A DNA stretch of 64,000 bases from Haloferula luteola. Lineage in GTDB: Bacteria > Verrucomicrobiota > Verrucomicrobiia > Verrucomicrobiales > Akkermansiaceae. The notes beneath the pieces are model-generated. The model did not search any database, was not told the origin of the DNA, and worked only from the letters and a program-made list of their open reading frames with translations. The stretch spans positions 62,001 to 126,000 of the forward strand of contig NZ_JACHFD010000003.1 in NCBI RefSeq assembly GCF_014201715.1, in the 5' to 3' direction. Positions 53,209-62,769 of the stretch are shown here, in pieces. The number at the start of each line of letters is the position of its first letter. Within the stretch, counting starts at the first letter, position 1. A program made the translations under genes and the position numbers.

Positions 53209-54438
53209 GTGCCCCAGCCCGCAGGAAACGAACAACGCAAGCGAGTCAATGTCCGACGCCCCGATGTGATGAAAGTCGTCACTGAGGAGGTCGAAGCCCA
53301 TTATCGCTCGTCCATCGTCGAGAAAATCCGCACTCACGGCGGCGAGCTGACCCTCGGCAATACCACCATCCGGCTCGCCCAACAATTCGGCTTCTGCTAC
53401 GGCGTCGAGCGCGCCATCGACCTCGCCTACGCCGCCCGCAAAGTATTTCCGGAACAGCGCATCTTCCTCATTGGCGAAATCATCCACAATCCGGAGGTCA
53501 ATCGCCAACTTTCCGACATGGGAATCGTCTCCCTGCCGTGGAAACAACTCAGCGAGGATTACGATGCCCTCACCCCTGAGGATGTCGTCATCGTGCCTGC
53601 CTTCGGAGCCCCCACTCACTTTATGGACAAGCTCGCGGAGCGTGGCTGCTACGTCGTCGATACCACCTGTGGTGACGTGATGAAAGTCTGGCGCCGCGTC
53701 CGCACCTACGCGAAGGAAGGCATGACCTCCATCATCCATGGCAAAGCCGGACACGAGGAAACGCAAGCGACCGCTTCCCGTGCTTTGGGGGACGACGGCA
53801 CCGGCCACTACGTCATGGTTTTGACCCTCGACGACACCGATTTCCTCTGTCGCTACCTTCGTGAGGGCGGTGACCGCGCTGCCTTTTTCGAGCGCTTTGG
53901 CTCAGCCCTTTCTCCGGGATTCGATCCCGATCGGCACCTCGTCCGCGTCGGCGTGGCCAACCAGACGACCATGCTCAAAAGCGAAACCGAAGAGATTCAG
54001 CGCCGCGTCAAAAAAGCCGTTCAAGATCGCGATGGCTCGGACGAAAACTTCGTCGTTTTCGACACCATCTGCGGTGCGACCCAGGAACGGCAGGATGCCC
54101 TCTTCGAAATGCTCAAAAAGCCGATGGACCTCATGCTGGTCGTGGGCGGCTACAACAGCTCGAACACCACCCACCTCGTGGAGATCGCAGAACAGGAACT
54201 TCCGACCTTTTTTATCCGCAACGCCTCCTGCCTGAAAGACCTTGAAGAGGTCGTCCACTTCGATCTCCACCAGAAGTCCGAGATCTCCAGCGCCTACCCA
54301 GCATCGGTCTTGGGAGATGGGCCCCTGACCGTTGGAATCACGGCCGGAGCCTCCTGCCCCAATAACCTGATCGAAGACACCATCCTCAAGGTGTTTTCGC
54401 TCCGCGGCATCGACGAAGCCGCGGTGCGCACCGCCTGA
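53209..54438 (+). CDS. ispH: 4-Hydroxy-3-methylbut-2-enyl diphosphate reductase, long form
   Basis: 409 residues from GTG 53209, chosen because the family N-terminus (NVRRPDVMKVVTEEVEAHYRS) lies after it. Last enzyme of the MEP pathway, making IPP and DMAPP with a 4Fe-4S cluster. The three cluster cysteines are Cys63 (GFCYGVERA), Cys154 (DTTCGDVMKV) and Cys383 (ASCPNNLIEDT). It is about 90 residues longer than E. coli IspH, like cyanobacterial and plant-type enzymes, with an N-terminal extension and a longer central part. It ends one base before the convergent TPR gene. Confidence 0.95.
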   Translation: MPQPAGNEQRKRVNVRRPDVMKVVTEEVEAHYRSSIVEKIRTHGGELTLGNTTIRLAQQFGFCYGVERAIDLAYAARKVFPEQRIFLIGEIIHNPEVNRQLSDMGIVSLPWKQLSEDYDALTPEDVVIVPAFGAPTHFMDKLAERGCYVVDTTCGDVMKVWRRVRTYAKEGMTSIIHGKAGHEETQATASRALGDDGTGHYVMVLTLDDTDFLCRYLREGGDRAAFFERFGSALSPGFDPDRHLVRVGVANQTTMLKSETEEIQRRVKKAVQDRDGSDENFVVFDTICGATQERQDALFEMLKKPMDLMLVVGGYNSSNTTHLVEIAEQELPTFFIRNASCLKDLEEVVHFDLHQKSEISSAYPASVLGDGPLTVGITAGASCPNNLIEDTILKVFSLRGIDEAAVRTA

Positions 54439-56100
54439 TCAACTTCCTGCCAATCCTTTCAAGATCGCTTGGGCCTCAGCCGACCTCTCGGGTTGATCGG
54501 CCTTTTCCGCTACGGTGACCAGACGCTGAAGAAGCTCGACGTCGTTCGGATAGCTCGTCAACCCCGTTTCCAAGGCTTCTAATGCCTTGTCCCACTTTTC
54601 TTCAGACGAAAGATAGTCGCTAAGTCTGACTCCCATCGGGGTGAGCACCATCGGAGGCATCATCACGGAGGCACGCCGCTGGTGATCCCGCGCGGAAAGA
54701 AACCAATTGTAGGCCGAACCTCGGCTCCCTTCAGGCCCGGACATCGCCAACAATCCGGTCAGTTCCCCGGACATCTCTTCCATCGCATGGAAGCAACGGA
54801 TCCAGTGCGACTGCTCCCCTCGGGCAGCAGCCACTTGACGGGTTTCCACGAAGGTCGAACCCAATCGCGTGAAATCCTGCACCAGAACGCCCGCCGCCTC
54901 CTGATCGCCTTGCTGCATCGCGAGCTGGGCTCCGACCGCCGTCGAAAAAGCCTGGAACGACCACACCGCCAAGGTGTGATCGCGTAGCCCCTTGGTTTCC
55001 TCCACCGAAGGAAGGAGCTTCCTCGCCTCCTCCAAATCTTCCTGTCGCCCCCGGCGCATCAGGATTCGCGCGGGAAGAGTTTTGCCTTCCCACAAGAGCA
55101 TCCGAGCCCCGTCCGAAGTCGCCCGATCCACCGGCACTTTCACCCCTGCCAGAGCCTTGGCGGCGGCCAACGCGGTCTCGTAGTCGCCCTTGCTCGCCAG
55201 CGCGACGGCTCGGTAAGACTCCGCTTTGGTCCAACCGGGGCAATCCAGAGCTCCCAGACCCGTTGATTCCATCCACTCCGAATATGCGTCCGCCGCCCAG
55301 CCGAAGGCCTGTTGGGCCTCCTGATGATGCCCACTGCGCCATTCAAAATGACCAAGTAAATGGAAATACGGTGGAAATTCCGGCGACTCCATCGTCAACC
55401 CTCGTGCCATTTCCAGATCCTTCTCCAAATCAGGTGCTTCGGCCCGCATCGCCAACAATGCATAGCGCAAATAGGACAGCTCTGGGTGCTTCACAATCAA
55501 CTCTCTTACGACCGCTTCCGACCGCTCTTGATCCGGAGTGACGTCGCCCATGATGTCGTAACCGCCCCGCCCCAACAAAGCCTGCAACAAACCCAACTGG
55601 GGATCGTTCGGATACTCCTCCGCCGCGCTGGCAAATACCGCCGAGGCTTCCCGGGCACCTTCCTGAATCAACTTTGTCAGGCCAAAAACATAGCGATGTT
55701 CCAAATCCGTGCCCACCCCACGGTCCACCAAGCCGAGTATGCGATTGAGGGCCGCTTCCCGTTCTTCACTGAAATCATCACTGCCATGCAGCAAGGCCAA
55801 CCCCACCCCCCAGTGGGCCATCAGGCAATCGGGATCCCCTTCCAGGGCCTTCACAAAATGACGATAGGCCTCGAAATCCCAACCCGCATGGAGGCACGTC
55901 AGGCCATCACATACCGCCTGCTGCACCTCTCGGTTCAGAGCAGTGATGGTCATTTTCACCCCTCCCTTCACAGCGGGCGGAGCGGGATCCGGTAGAGCCG
56001 CCACCTGGGGGGCAATCAACGCCGCCACCTCAGGCATCGCAGGTACTTCCTCGGCCACCACGGCGCCAACCATCAAGCAAGCCATCCAGGCAAATCTCAT
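54439..56100 (-). CDS. Secreted TPR-repeat protein
   Basis: 553 residues from the ATG at 56100, with a signal peptide (MRFAWMACLMVGAVVAEE). Helix-turn-helix TPR-like repeats run through most of it: AWDFEAYRHFVKALEGDPDC, AHWGVGLALLHG, SAVFASAAEEYPNDPQ, YFHLLGHFEWRSGHHQEAQQ, KALEALETGLTSYPNDVELL. This resembles secreted tetratricopeptide proteins that follow amounts of stored or imported material; partners unknown. The frame is open about 100 codons upstream but lacks a signal peptide and overlaps proC on the other strand, so the internal start is used. Confidence 0.85.
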   Translation of the reverse strand: MRFAWMACLMVGAVVAEEVPAMPEVAALIAPQVAALPDPAPPAVKGGVKMTITALNREVQQAVCDGLTCLHAGWDFEAYRHFVKALEGDPDCLMAHWGVGLALLHGSDDFSEEREAALNRILGLVDRGVGTDLEHRYVFGLTKLIQEGAREASAVFASAAEEYPNDPQLGLLQALLGRGGYDIMGDVTPDQERSEAVVRELIVKHPELSYLRYALLAMRAEAPDLEKDLEMARGLTMESPEFPPYFHLLGHFEWRSGHHQEAQQAFGWAADAYSEWMESTGLGALDCPGWTKAESYRAVALASKGDYETALAAAKALAGVKVPVDRATSDGARMLLWEGKTLPARILMRRGRQEDLEEARKLLPSVEETKGLRDHTLAVWSFQAFSTAVGAQLAMQQGDQEAAGVLVQDFTRLGSTFVETRQVAAARGEQSHWIRCFHAMEEMSGELTGLLAMSGPEGSRGSAYNWFLSARDHQRRASVMMPPMVLTPMGVRLSDYLSSEEKWDKALEALETGLTSYPNDVELLQRLVTVAEKADQPERSAEAQAILKGLAGS

Positions 56101-56187
56101 GGGCCGGACGATGCGGCGATGCCCCCCGCTCCTCCAAGCAAAATGAACACTCGCCCGCCGCGTCCTGACCGCTCTAACCTCCCGCGC

Positions 56188-56988
56188 ATGAAGCTCGGAG
56201 TCATTGGATGTGGAAAAATGGGCACCGCACTGGTCGCCGGCGCCGTTCGCGCAGGCGCACTCGGCGCGGATCAAGTGATCGGCTTCGATCCCCACCCCGC
56301 GGCTCGCGATGCTTTTGCCACCGCGACTGGCAGCCTTGCCGCGGCCTCGCTCAAAGACCTTGCTGGGTGCGATACGCTTCTCCTTTGTACCAAACCCCAG
56401 CAAGCCGCCGCAGCCCTATCCGCCCTGCGCGAGTCAGCCACCACGGAGGGATTGCTGATCTCAGTCGCCGCCGGTCTCACGCTCGAATGGCTGGGCCAAC
56501 ACGCCCCCAGCGGTTGGCGCCACATCCGCTGCATGCCCAATACCCCTGCCCTCGTCGGAGAAGGGGCCGCGGGCTTCGCCTGCTCGAAAAACGCCACCGA
56601 AGCCGATCGGCAAACGGCTCACGATTTGCTCGGCGCCGTCGGCAGCGCTCATTCCCTTGCCGAACCTTTGCTCGATGCCGTCACCGGGCTCTCCGGCAGC
56701 GGGCCAGCATTTGTTTTTCTGATGATCGAAGCCCTCGCCGACGGCGGCGTCCGTTCCGGCTTGCCACGCGATATCGCCCTCGAGCTCGCTGCACGCACGC
56801 TTCGCGGCGCCGCCACCATGGTGCTTGAAACCGGCCTCCACCCGGGACAGCTCAAGGATCAAGTCACCTCGCCCGCAGGCACGACCATCGCCGGCATCGC
56901 CGAATTGGAAGCCCGAGGCCTCCGTTCCGCGCTGATCGAGGCCGTCACTGCCGCCACCCGCCGCTCTCAGGAACTCGGCCGATCCTGA
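56188..56988 (+). CDS. proC: Pyrroline-5-carboxylate reductase
   Basis: 266 residues from ATG 56188. NAD(P)H-dependent last step of proline synthesis. Rossmann motif LGVIGCGKMGTALV at the N-terminus, LLLCTKPQQAAAAL, HIRCMPNTPALVGEGA, and the C-terminal signature DAVTGLSGSGPAFVFLMIEALADGGVRSGLPR followed by LKDQVTSPAGTTIAGIAELE, which matches the family signature. The start site fits exactly the family N-terminus. The BamD-like lipoprotein gene follows 43 bp downstream. Confidence 0.96.
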   Translation: MKLGVIGCGKMGTALVAGAVRAGALGADQVIGFDPHPAARDAFATATGSLAAASLKDLAGCDTLLLCTKPQQAAAALSALRESATTEGLLISVAAGLTLEWLGQHAPSGWRHIRCMPNTPALVGEGAAGFACSKNATEADRQTAHDLLGAVGSAHSLAEPLLDAVTGLSGSGPAFVFLMIEALADGGVRSGLPRDIALELAARTLRGAATMVLETGLHPGQLKDQVTSPAGTTIAGIAELEARGLRSALIEAVTAATRRSQELGRS

Positions 56989-57031
56989 TTTTCGCTTTCC
57001 GCTCCTCATTCCAACCTTATAGCTTCCCGCC

Positions 57032-57958
57032 ATGCGTTTGAGCTTCGCCCTCCTTCCCCTCGTTGCCCTTTTCGCCTCCTGCGGAAATGATGCCGACTTG
57101 CCCCCCATGATCAGTGCGAGTTCGGGCAATAACCAACGCGCTGACGCCCTTTTTGCCCAGGCCCAGGCCGCCGAACAGGCCGGAAAGACCAAAAAGGCCA
57201 TCAAGCTCTACGACGAAATCGCCGACAAGATCGCCCTCTCCGATAAAGCTCCCGAAGCACGATTCCGCCAGGCGAAGCTGCTCGACGAAAGCGGCGAAAC
57301 CTTGGATGCCTTCGATGCCTATCAGGAACTCATCGTCCGCTATCAAGGAAGTGGGCTCTATCGCCAGGCCTTCCAGCGCCAAACGGAAATGGCCTTTTCC
57401 GCAGCCGATGGTGGAATCAAATCGAGCTTCCTCGGACTCAAATCCAAGCTCGCCGCCAACAAGGTCATCGAGATGCTGAAGAAGGTCGCATCCAACGCCC
57501 CACGCTCGACCACTGCCTCCAAAGCCTCCTTCAAAATCGCCGAACTTCTGGCAGGTGATGACAAAATCGACGAAGCCGTCAGCGCCTACCGGCATGTCGT
57601 GGTCGAATACCCGAGCTACGCGGAGGCTCCCGAAGCCCAATTCCGCATCGGCGAAGTTCTCCTCTCAGAAGCCCGCGATGGCAATCAGGACCAAGCCAAC
57701 CTGGATCGAGCTGAAGACGCCCTGCGCGATTACCTCAGCCAATTCCCCGGCCATCGCCGCAATGCCGAAGCCCGAAAGCTCCTCTCCAGCATCGGCGGGC
57801 GCGACCTTCAAAACACCTTCGACATCGCCAGCTTCTACGAGAAGAAGGGCGATGCCGCTTCCGCCAAGTTCTACTACCAGGAAGTCATCCGCCGGTCCAA
57901 GTCCGGCGCCCTTCACGACAAGGCTCAAGCCCGACTCTCCGCCCTTGGCGGTCAATGA
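57032..57958 (+). CDS. BamD/YfiO-like TPR lipoprotein
   Basis: 308 residues. The N-terminus MRLSFALLPLVALFASCGN is a lipoprotein signal with Cys17. The mature part is TPR-like: ADALFAQAQAAEQAGKTKKAIKLYDEIADK, APEARFRQAKLLDESGETLDAFDAYQELIVRY, AEAPEAQFRIGEVLL, ALRDYLSQFPGHRRNAEARKLL. The spacing and lipid anchor match BamD-like proteins of the outer-membrane protein assembly machine, although it is longer than E. coli BamD (about 245 residues). The LptE-like gene starts 21 bp downstream, consistent with an envelope-assembly operon. Confidence 0.75.
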   Translation: MRLSFALLPLVALFASCGNDADLPPMISASSGNNQRADALFAQAQAAEQAGKTKKAIKLYDEIADKIALSDKAPEARFRQAKLLDESGETLDAFDAYQELIVRYQGSGLYRQAFQRQTEMAFSAADGGIKSSFLGLKSKLAANKVIEMLKKVASNAPRSTTASKASFKIAELLAGDDKIDEAVSAYRHVVVEYPSYAEAPEAQFRIGEVLLSEARDGNQDQANLDRAEDALRDYLSQFPGHRRNAEARKLLSSIGGRDLQNTFDIASFYEKKGDAASAKFYYQEVIRRSKSGALHDKAQARLSALGGQ

Positions 57959-57979
57959 CGCCCACACCGCCCTTTCACC

Positions 57980-58483
57980 ATGCGCCTCCTCGCTTCCTTT
58001 CTCGCCCTCGTCCTCGCCTCCTGCGCGGGCTACAGTCTCAACGGCGCCAAGCCGAAGTCGCTTGAGAACGTTCGCAGCATCGCTGTGCCGATGTTCAAAA
58101 ACGACACCTTGCAGCCCCGCGCCGAGGCCCTTGCCACCTCTGCCGCGGTCGACGCCTTGGTGAGCGATGGCACCTACCGCATCGGCACTCGCGAAAACGC
58201 CGACGCCGTCCTGGAAGGCACTGTCTCAGAAATCGAGTACACCCAAATCCGCTCCACCCCGCTCGATACCCTTCGACCCTTGGAAATTCAGAATCGAGTC
58301 GCCATCCTGTGGATCCTGCGGGATACCAAGCCCCCCTTCGACATCCTCGCCTCGGGAACCTCTTCCGGGACCTCCCGCCTGTTTGTCGATTCCAACCTGC
58401 AGACCGCTCGCACCAATTCCCTGCCTGACGCCCTCGAGCGTGCCAGCATCACGATGGTTTCCCGGCTCGCCAACGGCTACTAG
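57980..58483 (+). CDS. LptE-like LPS-assembly lipoprotein
   Basis: 167 residues with a lipoprotein signal (MRLLASFLALVLASCAGYSL, Cys15). The mature sequence has the LptE/DUF pattern: an immediate GYSLNG, then SLENVRSIAVPMFKNDTLQP, LATSAAVDALVSDGTYRIGTRENADAVLEGTVSEIEYTQIR, beta strands and a final helix. LptE plugs LptD and delivers LPS to the outer leaflet. Such short LptE homologues are hard to assign without a search; the neighbouring BamD-like lipoprotein supports an envelope role. rsmI follows 41 bp downstream. Confidence 0.8.
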   Translation: MRLLASFLALVLASCAGYSLNGAKPKSLENVRSIAVPMFKNDTLQPRAEALATSAAVDALVSDGTYRIGTRENADAVLEGTVSEIEYTQIRSTPLDTLRPLEIQNRVAILWILRDTKPPFDILASGTSSGTSRLFVDSNLQTARTNSLPDALERASITMVSRLANGY

Positions 58484-58524
58484 GAAGAGCAGGCCCCCTT
58501 CGGCCCGCCAGCTTCCCCGCACCC

Positions 58525-59190
58525 ATGATTTCCTTTGTTCCCACCCCGATCGGCAACCGTGACGACATCACTTTGCGCGCCATCGAGGTGCTCAAGACCG
58601 CCGACCGAATCGCCTGCGAAGATACTCGCCATTCCGCACCTCTCCTTGCCCACCTTGGCGTGACCGGCAAGCCCTTGGTCTCTCTCCACGAGCACAATGA
58701 GACCCGGCGCATCCCGGAACTTCTAGCCGCCGCTCGCCTCGGCGAAAACATCGCTGTCATCTCGGACGCCGGCATGCCCGGGGTCTCCGATCCCGGATAC
58801 CGACTCATCCAAGCCTGCCTTCAGGAAGACCTTTCCTATCAGGTTTTGCCCGGTCCCTCCGCCGTCCTCACCGCGCTCATCGGTTCAGGCTTTCCCTGCC
58901 ACGCTTTCCACTTCCTGGGGTTTCTCTCGGTGAAAAAGGGCAAACGCCTAACCGCCATGCAGGGCGCCCTCGAAACTGAGGGCACCACTTTGTTTTTCGA
59001 AAGCCCCCATCGCCTCACCTCGACCCTCGAAGTCCTGGCTGCCGCTCACCCAGAAGCGCGCTGCTGCGTGGCTCGTGAACTCACCAAAAAGTTCGAGACC
59101 TACCATCGTGGCACCGCTGCGGAGCTGCTCACCCATTTCCAGGCCCACCCGCCCAAGGGCGAAATCGTCTTTCTCATCGCTGGTCGCTGA
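58525..59190 (+). CDS. rsmI: 16S rRNA (cytidine1402-2'-O)-methyltransferase
   Basis: 221 residues, tetrapyrrole-methylase fold. Motifs in order: FVPTPIGNRDDITLRAIEVL, IACEDTRHSAPLL, VISDAGMPGVSDPGYRL, LPGPSAVLTALIGSGFPCHAFHFLGFL and LFFESPHRL. It is shorter than E. coli RsmI (286 residues), because the small C-terminal domain is absent; short forms of this family exist. It sits between the LptE-like gene and the sugar-isomerase-like gene on the same strand, 41 and 52 bp away. Confidence 0.93.
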   Translation: MISFVPTPIGNRDDITLRAIEVLKTADRIACEDTRHSAPLLAHLGVTGKPLVSLHEHNETRRIPELLAAARLGENIAVISDAGMPGVSDPGYRLIQACLQEDLSYQVLPGPSAVLTALIGSGFPCHAFHFLGFLSVKKGKRLTAMQGALETEGTTLFFESPHRLTSTLEVLAAAHPEARCCVARELTKKFETYHRGTAAELLTHFQAHPPKGEIVFLIAGR

Positions 59191-59242
59191 CCCTTTGCCC
59201 CTCCATTTTCCTCGGAGCGGCGATCCCTGATCCCATCTTCCC

Positions 59243-60166
59243 ATGCCTGCTTTCTCCACCTGCTGGAACAATTCCCGCCACACAGACGGCGAAGCCATGA
59301 TCGATGAAATCCTCGATCTCGGCTTCACCGAATTGGAGCTCTCGCATGGCATGACCGTCACCAAGCTCCCCGGCATCAAAAAAGCCTTCGAAGATGGCCG
59401 CTTCACCTGCCTCGGCGTGCACAACTACTTCCCGTCCCCCGTGGAAGTCATGATCGATGCCCCCGACGCTTACGAATACACCTCCCACCGTCTCTTCGAC
59501 CGCCAACGGGCCATGGAAATGACCCGCCGCACCCTCGATCTCGCCGCCCAATTCAAGGCTCGTTACGTCGTCCTCCACATGGGATCCGTCCCGCTCAACC
59601 CCAAGAAGTGGACCAAACGTCTCACCTCGATGGTGGCCGAGGGCCAGCGCGATACCCCTCAGTTCGCCAAAGAACGCATCGCCTTCGTGAAAAAGCGCGA
59701 GAAGATCGCCCCTCTCTATTACCACCGTGCGATCCACGCCCTTGAGGCCATTGCTGAAATGGCGCGCGAACTCGATCTCATGCTCGCCATTGAGTCGCGC
59801 TCCCGCTTCGAGGACATGCCCACCGAACGGGAAATGCTCCAACTGCAGGAACATTTCAAAGACCACCCTCACGTCAGCTATTGGCACGACTTCGGCCACG
59901 TTCAATTGAAGCACAACCTGGGTTTGCTCGACCATGTCGAATGGCTCTCTCACGTTTCCCCCTACCTCTATGGCGGCCACGTCCACGATGTCCAATGGCC
60001 CGCCCGCGATCACCGCGTCCCATTCACCGGGGAGCTCGACTACTCCGAACTCCTGCCATTCTTCCCTCAAGGCTGCCCCCTGACCTGGGAACTCTCTCCC
60101 ACTCGCCGTTCGGAGGAGATCCGCGAGTCACTCGCAGTCTGGAAACACAAATTTCCAGACCGATAA
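59243..60166 (+). CDS. Sugar phosphate isomerase/epimerase-like TIM barrel protein
   Basis: 307 residues with a xylose-isomerase-like barrel. Candidate metal and substrate residues are in GFTELELSHG, RYVVLHMGSVPL, LMLAIESRSRFEDMPT (Glu), SYWHDFGHVQLKHNLG (His/Asp), YGGHVHDVQWPARDH (His) and LTWELSPTRRSEE (Glu). Proteins of this group isomerise or epimerise sugars, inositols or hydroxypyruvate; the substrate cannot be assigned. No signal peptide, so cytoplasmic. It ends 147 bp before ilvB with no clear terminator between them. Confidence 0.82.
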   Translation: MPAFSTCWNNSRHTDGEAMIDEILDLGFTELELSHGMTVTKLPGIKKAFEDGRFTCLGVHNYFPSPVEVMIDAPDAYEYTSHRLFDRQRAMEMTRRTLDLAAQFKARYVVLHMGSVPLNPKKWTKRLTSMVAEGQRDTPQFAKERIAFVKKREKIAPLYYHRAIHALEAIAEMARELDLMLAIESRSRFEDMPTEREMLQLQEHFKDHPHVSYWHDFGHVQLKHNLGLLDHVEWLSHVSPYLYGGHVHDVQWPARDHRVPFTGELDYSELLPFFPQGCPLTWELSPTRRSEEIRESLAVWKHKFPDR

Positions 60167-60313
60167 AGAGGATCACCACCCAAGTTACCCCGAAAAACCC
60201 CAACTTTCACCAGACCGAGCAACACAATCGACCAAGTTGTCGTCTTTTTCTCAATTTTTGGATTGCGATCACAGCTCAACTGTCCACTTTGAGCCGCGAA
60301 CCGCATTTTTCCC

Positions 60314-62041
60314 ATGAGTAAGGAACAACTCGACGGCGCCCAAGCGCTGATCAAGACCCTCGACGAACTCGGCATCGAATACATCTTCGGATACTCCGGA
60401 GGGGCCGCGATCCCGATCTTTGATGCCCTCGAAACGGTCAAGACGAAGATGAAGTTCATCCTCGTCCGCCACGAACAAGGCGCTGTCCACATGGCCGACG
60501 GCTATGCCCGGGCAACCGGTCGGCCGGCCGCCGTGTTGGTCACTTCCGGCCCTGGTGCCGGCAATACCATCACCGGCTTGATGACCGCGCAAATGGACTC
60601 CGTGCCCATGATCGTGCTCTGCGGTCAAACCGTTTCCTGGATGCTCGGCAAGGACGCATTCCAAGAAGCCGACATTTTCGGCATCACCACCCCGGTGGTG
60701 AAACACAACTACCTCGTCAAGAACACCAACGACCTTCCCAAGGTCGCTCGCGAGGCTTATCACATCGCCACCACAGGCCGCCCCGGTCCTGTGCTCATCG
60801 ATATTCCGAAGAACATTTCTCAGGCCCCCTTCTCCGGCGACCTGGAACCGGAACTCGATCTTCCCGGCTATCATCCGGAGCGCGCTTTCCAGATCGACCT
60901 TTCCGCCGTCGATGAGGCCGTGCAATTGCTGGCTCACTCTCGCCGTCCGATCATTTTGGCCGGTCAGGGAGCCATGATCTCTCGCGCCGGAGAAGAACTG
61001 ATGAAGCTCGCCGAGACGCTTCAAGCCCCCGTGACCAATACCCTTCTGGGCAAGGGCGTTTTCCCGGAGACTCACAAGCTCTCCCTCGGCATGCTCGGCA
61101 TGCACGGCACCGCCTATGCCAACAAAGGCATGGTCGAGGCCGACCTCATCCTGAACATCGGCTCCCGTTTCGACGACCGTATCATCGGCCAAGCAGATAA
61201 ATTCGGTGCCCACGCCAAGATCATCCACATCGACATCGATCCCGCCGAAATGGGAAAGATGATCACTCCCCATGTGCAGATCATCGGCGACGCGAAAGCC
61301 GCTCTCATCGAACTCAACAAACGGGTCAGTCAACTCGACACCACCGAGTGGATTTCCACCATCCAAGGCTACAAGAAGAAGTTTCCGCTCAGCTACAAGA
61401 AGCAAGGCGGGCTGCGCATGCAGCAAGTCATCGAAGAACTCTATAAGCAAACCGAAGGCAAAGCCATCGTCACCACCGACGTCGGCCAGCACCAGATGTG
61501 GGCCGCCCAGTTCTTCCTCAACGATCGCCCCTACGAATGGGTGTCGTCTGGAGGAGCCGGCACGATGGGCTTCGGCTTCCCGGCCGCCATCGGCGCACAG
61601 CTTGCCTGCCCGGAAAAAACGGTCATCTCCATCTCCGGTGACGGCGGTTTCCAAATGACTCTTTTCGAACTCGCGACGGCCGCCATTCATAAGCTGCCCA
61701 TCAAGATTGTGGTCCTCAACAACCACTACCTCGGCATGGTGCGCCAGTGGCAGGAGCTGTTCTTCGAGAACCGGGAATCCGGCGTGGATCTCCACGGCAA
61801 CCCCGACTTCTGCAAACTCGCATCCGCTTACGGCATCCCCAGCGTCAATATCAAGCGCCCGGCCGATGTCACCCGCATGATCAAGAAAGCCCTCGCCTAC
61901 AACGATGGCCCCATTCTGATCCACGCCGAATGCGTCAAGACCGACAACGTGTTCCCGATGATCCCCGCAGGCGCCGCCCTCGAGGACATGCTCACCGAGC
62001 CACCTAAGCGCAAGCTCGCCAAGCCCACGGGTTCCACGTGA
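60314..62041 (+). CDS. ilvB: Acetolactate synthase large subunit
   Basis: 575 residues, full length. Thiamine-diphosphate and FAD enzyme for branched-chain amino acid synthesis. Features: [19 protein letters not shown], the catalytic Glu region [21 protein letters not shown], the central FAD-binding [30 protein letters not shown], and the ThDP/Mg motif starting [17 protein letters not shown] and ending [15 protein letters not shown]. The regulatory subunit gene lies 42 bp downstream. I saw no leader peptide or attenuator in the 147 bp before the start. Confidence 0.97.
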   Translation: MSKEQLDGAQALIKTLDELGIEYIFGYSGGAAIPIFDALETVKTKMKFILVRHEQGAVHMADGYARATGRPAAVLVTSGPGAGNTITGLMTAQMDSVPMIVLCGQTVSWMLGKDAFQEADIFGITTPVVKHNYLVKNTNDLPKVAREAYHIATTGRPGPVLIDIPKNISQAPFSGDLEPELDLPGYHPERAFQIDLSAVDEAVQLLAHSRRPIILAGQGAMISRAGEELMKLAETLQAPVTNTLLGKGVFPETHKLSLGMLGMHGTAYANKGMVEADLILNIGSRFDDRIIGQADKFGAHAKIIHIDIDPAEMGKMITPHVQIIGDAKAALIELNKRVSQLDTTEWISTIQGYKKKFPLSYKKQGGLRMQQVIEELYKQTEGKAIVTTDVGQHQMWAAQFFLNDRPYEWVSSGGAGTMGFGFPAAIGAQLACPEKTVISISGDGGFQMTLFELATAAIHKLPIKIVVLNNHYLGMVRQWQELFFENRESGVDLHGNPDFCKLASAYGIPSVNIKRPADVTRMIKKALAYNDGPILIHAECVKTDNVFPMIPAGAALEDMLTEPPKRKLAKPTGST

Positions 62042-62083
62042 TCCGTTCTCTTGAATTTCCAACCTTCCAACCTGAATCACTCC

Positions 62084-62620
62084 GTGAGCACCTCCGTCAT
62101 TTCCGACACTCCCGCGACTGAAGATCTCGGCGCGGGAACCCACACCCTCTCCGTTTTCGTCAACAACAAGGCCGGCGTGCTGATGCGCATTTGCCAGGTC
62201 TTTGCCCGCCGTGGCTTCAACATCGATTCCCTCGTGGTCTCGCAAGGCCGCTCTCAGCGCTTCTCGCGCATGACCATCGGCATCTCAGGCGACCCCCAAG
62301 GCCTTGAGCAAATCATCAAGCAAGTCAGCAAGCTGATCGACGTCATTCATTGTTCCGAGCACAACTCGGACGACGCCGTGACCCGCGAATTGTGCATGGT
62401 GAAAATCAAATGCTCCCCTTCAGAGCGCTCCCAAGCCCTCCAGATCACCGAGCATTTCTCCGGTAAAACCGTCGACCTCACGCCCAGCTCGATGATCGTC
62501 ATGATCACGGGCGACAGCCCGAAAATCGATGCGGCCATCACGATGTTCTCTCAATTTGAGATCATCGAGACCGTCCGCACCGGCAAGGTCGTCATGGCCC
62601 GCGGCGAGCAGCCGACTTAA
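62084..62620 (+). CDS. ilvH: Acetolactate synthase small (regulatory) subunit
   Basis: 178 residues from GTG 62084 (TTG 62051 would add 11). An N-terminal ACT domain (HTLSVFVNNKAGVLMRICQVF, ARRGFNIDSLVV) and the following SRMTIGISGDPQGLEQIIKQVSKLIDV match the family, and the C-terminal domain has ELCMVKIKCSPSERSQALQI and SMIVMITGDSPKIDAAITMF. The ACT domain gives feedback control by valine. The gene is translationally downstream of ilvB and forms the holoenzyme with it. Confidence 0.95.
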   Translation: MSTSVISDTPATEDLGAGTHTLSVFVNNKAGVLMRICQVFARRGFNIDSLVVSQGRSQRFSRMTIGISGDPQGLEQIIKQVSKLIDVIHCSEHNSDDAVTRELCMVKIKCSPSERSQALQITEHFSGKTVDLTPSSMIVMITGDSPKIDAAITMFSQFEIIETVRTGKVVMARGEQPT

Positions 62621-62639
62621 AACTGAGATCTGAATTGGA

Positions 62640-62691
62640 GGTCGAGTGACCATTTTGGAACATGTTTCCAATGAACAAATGGCACTCGACC
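62640..62691 (+). terminator. Compound stem-loop after ilvH, probable terminator
   Basis: GGTCGAGTG (62640-62648) pairs with CACTCGACC (62683-62691) and CCATT (62650-62654) with AATGG (62678-62682), enclosing a second hairpin TTGGAA/TTCCAA (62655-62671). It starts 20 bp after the ilvH stop and is followed by TGCTGTTTTTC. Position suggests operon termination; the inner hairpin suggests it may also be a protein site. Confidence 0.6.
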
Positions 62692-62769
62692 TGCTGTTTT
62701 TCGAGTTGCGACTAGAGAATACCCCCTCTTGGTCGATCAGTTCGAATTCTCCACACCTAATTCAAGTCC

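Noticed and set aside
52630-53808. 392-codon open frame antisense to the TIGR02206-like and ispH genes
   Set aside because: Spans two well-supported opposite-strand genes and has no domain signature.
59174-60070. 298-codon open frame antisense to the sugar-isomerase-like gene
   Set aside because: Acidic, repetitive shadow sequence without motif; the sense-strand barrel motifs are clear.
60269-62245. 658-codon open frame antisense to ilvB and ilvH
   Set aside because: It mirrors strongly conserved genes; its translation is His/Gly/Asp-rich low complexity expected from the complement of high-GC codons.
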